DNA of 64,000 nt from assembly GCA_943736015.1 (NCBI GenBank), contig OX031059.1:21508501-21572500 (forward strand). The letters are read 5' to 3'. The first letter of the stretch is position 1. The number at the start of each line of letters is the position of its first letter. The position numbers and the translations under genes are program-made. Of the stretch, positions 63,741-64,000 are shown piece by piece. The stretch comes from Tridacna crocea (lineage: Eukaryota; Mollusca; Bivalvia; Cardiida; Cardiidae). The notes below the pieces were generated by a model. That model worked only from the letters and a program-made list of their open reading frames with translations. It did no database searches and had not been told where the DNA came from.

Positions 63741-64000
63741 CTGTCATCAGAGAAAAAAAAAATTTACATTAAGCCTTTACCGTTGCTGATACCTGCATTT
63801 TCTCTTTTTCCTACAATATTTTCAATAGCTCATCTTCTCAATGTTATTCAAACTCCAGATTCAGCCCTTTATCAAACTTCAATCAAAATTCAATAACTTA
63901 AACTTAATATCATAGATCGGTGGTTGAACCTTTTACAAAAATTTCTGAGTTTAAAGTCCTTTTTCCACAATATTTTCAGATTCCTTCTCCCTCATGGCTG

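Noticed and set aside
3362..62370. Recurrent peptides of the type GENAGNQHFLLFPQCF in many small ORFs on both strands
   Set aside because: They are translations of the palindromic MITE core, not members of a protein family.
63340..63555. 71-codon plus-strand ORF with a hydrophobic stretch
   Set aside because: Sits in GAT-rich low-complexity sequence; the acidic part is a microsatellite translation and nothing else supports a gene.

Overview
The window looks like eukaryotic, probably bivalve mollusc, nuclear DNA: AT-rich, intron-rich, and packed with small non-autonomous transposons, including elements with central tandem repeats like the 'pearl'/Helentron-like elements described from bivalves. 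The taxon is inferred, not shown.

One gene dominates. On the minus strand I can join 39 internal exons (numbered e1 at the right edge of the window to e39 at the left) from 63740 down to 1522. All have AG/GT borders and compatible phases, and together give 6,279 nt of continuous reading frame (about 2,093 codons) with neither start nor stop in the window. The protein is a run of about 19 diverged modules of roughly 105-120 residues. A typical module uses a long exon (about 245-293 nt: W-x-(hydrophobic)-x-Y start, an N-G-like turn, a Y..lF.l.l strand, then a helix ending in A-W) and a short exon (about 52-85 nt: V.V..QE....G). N-glycosylation sequons are frequent, cysteines are few, and no membrane segment is seen, so an extracellular repeat protein is likely. 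I do not recognise the family with certainty; a distant link to KIAA1549/UPF0606-type or SEA-like ectodomains is only a hypothesis.

Everything else is intronic or flanking repeat. (1) A very abundant ~225-bp MITE with TTAA ends and a ~66-bp central palindrome is present in at least 45 copies, many near splice sites and several chained through shared TTAA. (2) Five elements (17.2-19.9, 29.5-31.1, 41.7-43.6, 53.9-54.7, 55.3-56.3 kb) share head and tail but carry different tandem cores (145 bp, ~167 bp and others). (3) A second tandem-core family lies at 11.3, 14.5, 49.1, 50.2 and 61.3 kb. (4) There are two hAT-like elements with 8-bp target duplications, two mariner relics, tRNA-derived SINEs with target duplications, foldback MITEs, and a putative Harbinger-like end at the left edge. 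(5) A 33-bp minisatellite (24.5-25.5 kb) repeats a splice-acceptor-like motif just upstream of e24, and a 43-bp minisatellite (16.7-20.3 kb) is split by the 145-bp-core element.

Layout along the plus strand: 1-690 transposon end; 1.5-8.7 kb e39-e33; 10.7-16.7 kb e32-e27; 16.7-20.3 kb satellite-bearing intron; 20.4-28.4 kb e26-e21 with the minisatellite; 29.5-31.1 kb tandem-repeat element; 31.3-40.4 kb e20-e14 with a nested hAT; 41.7-43.6 kb tandem-repeat element; 44-51.8 kb e13-e8; 53.3-63.7 kb e7-e1.
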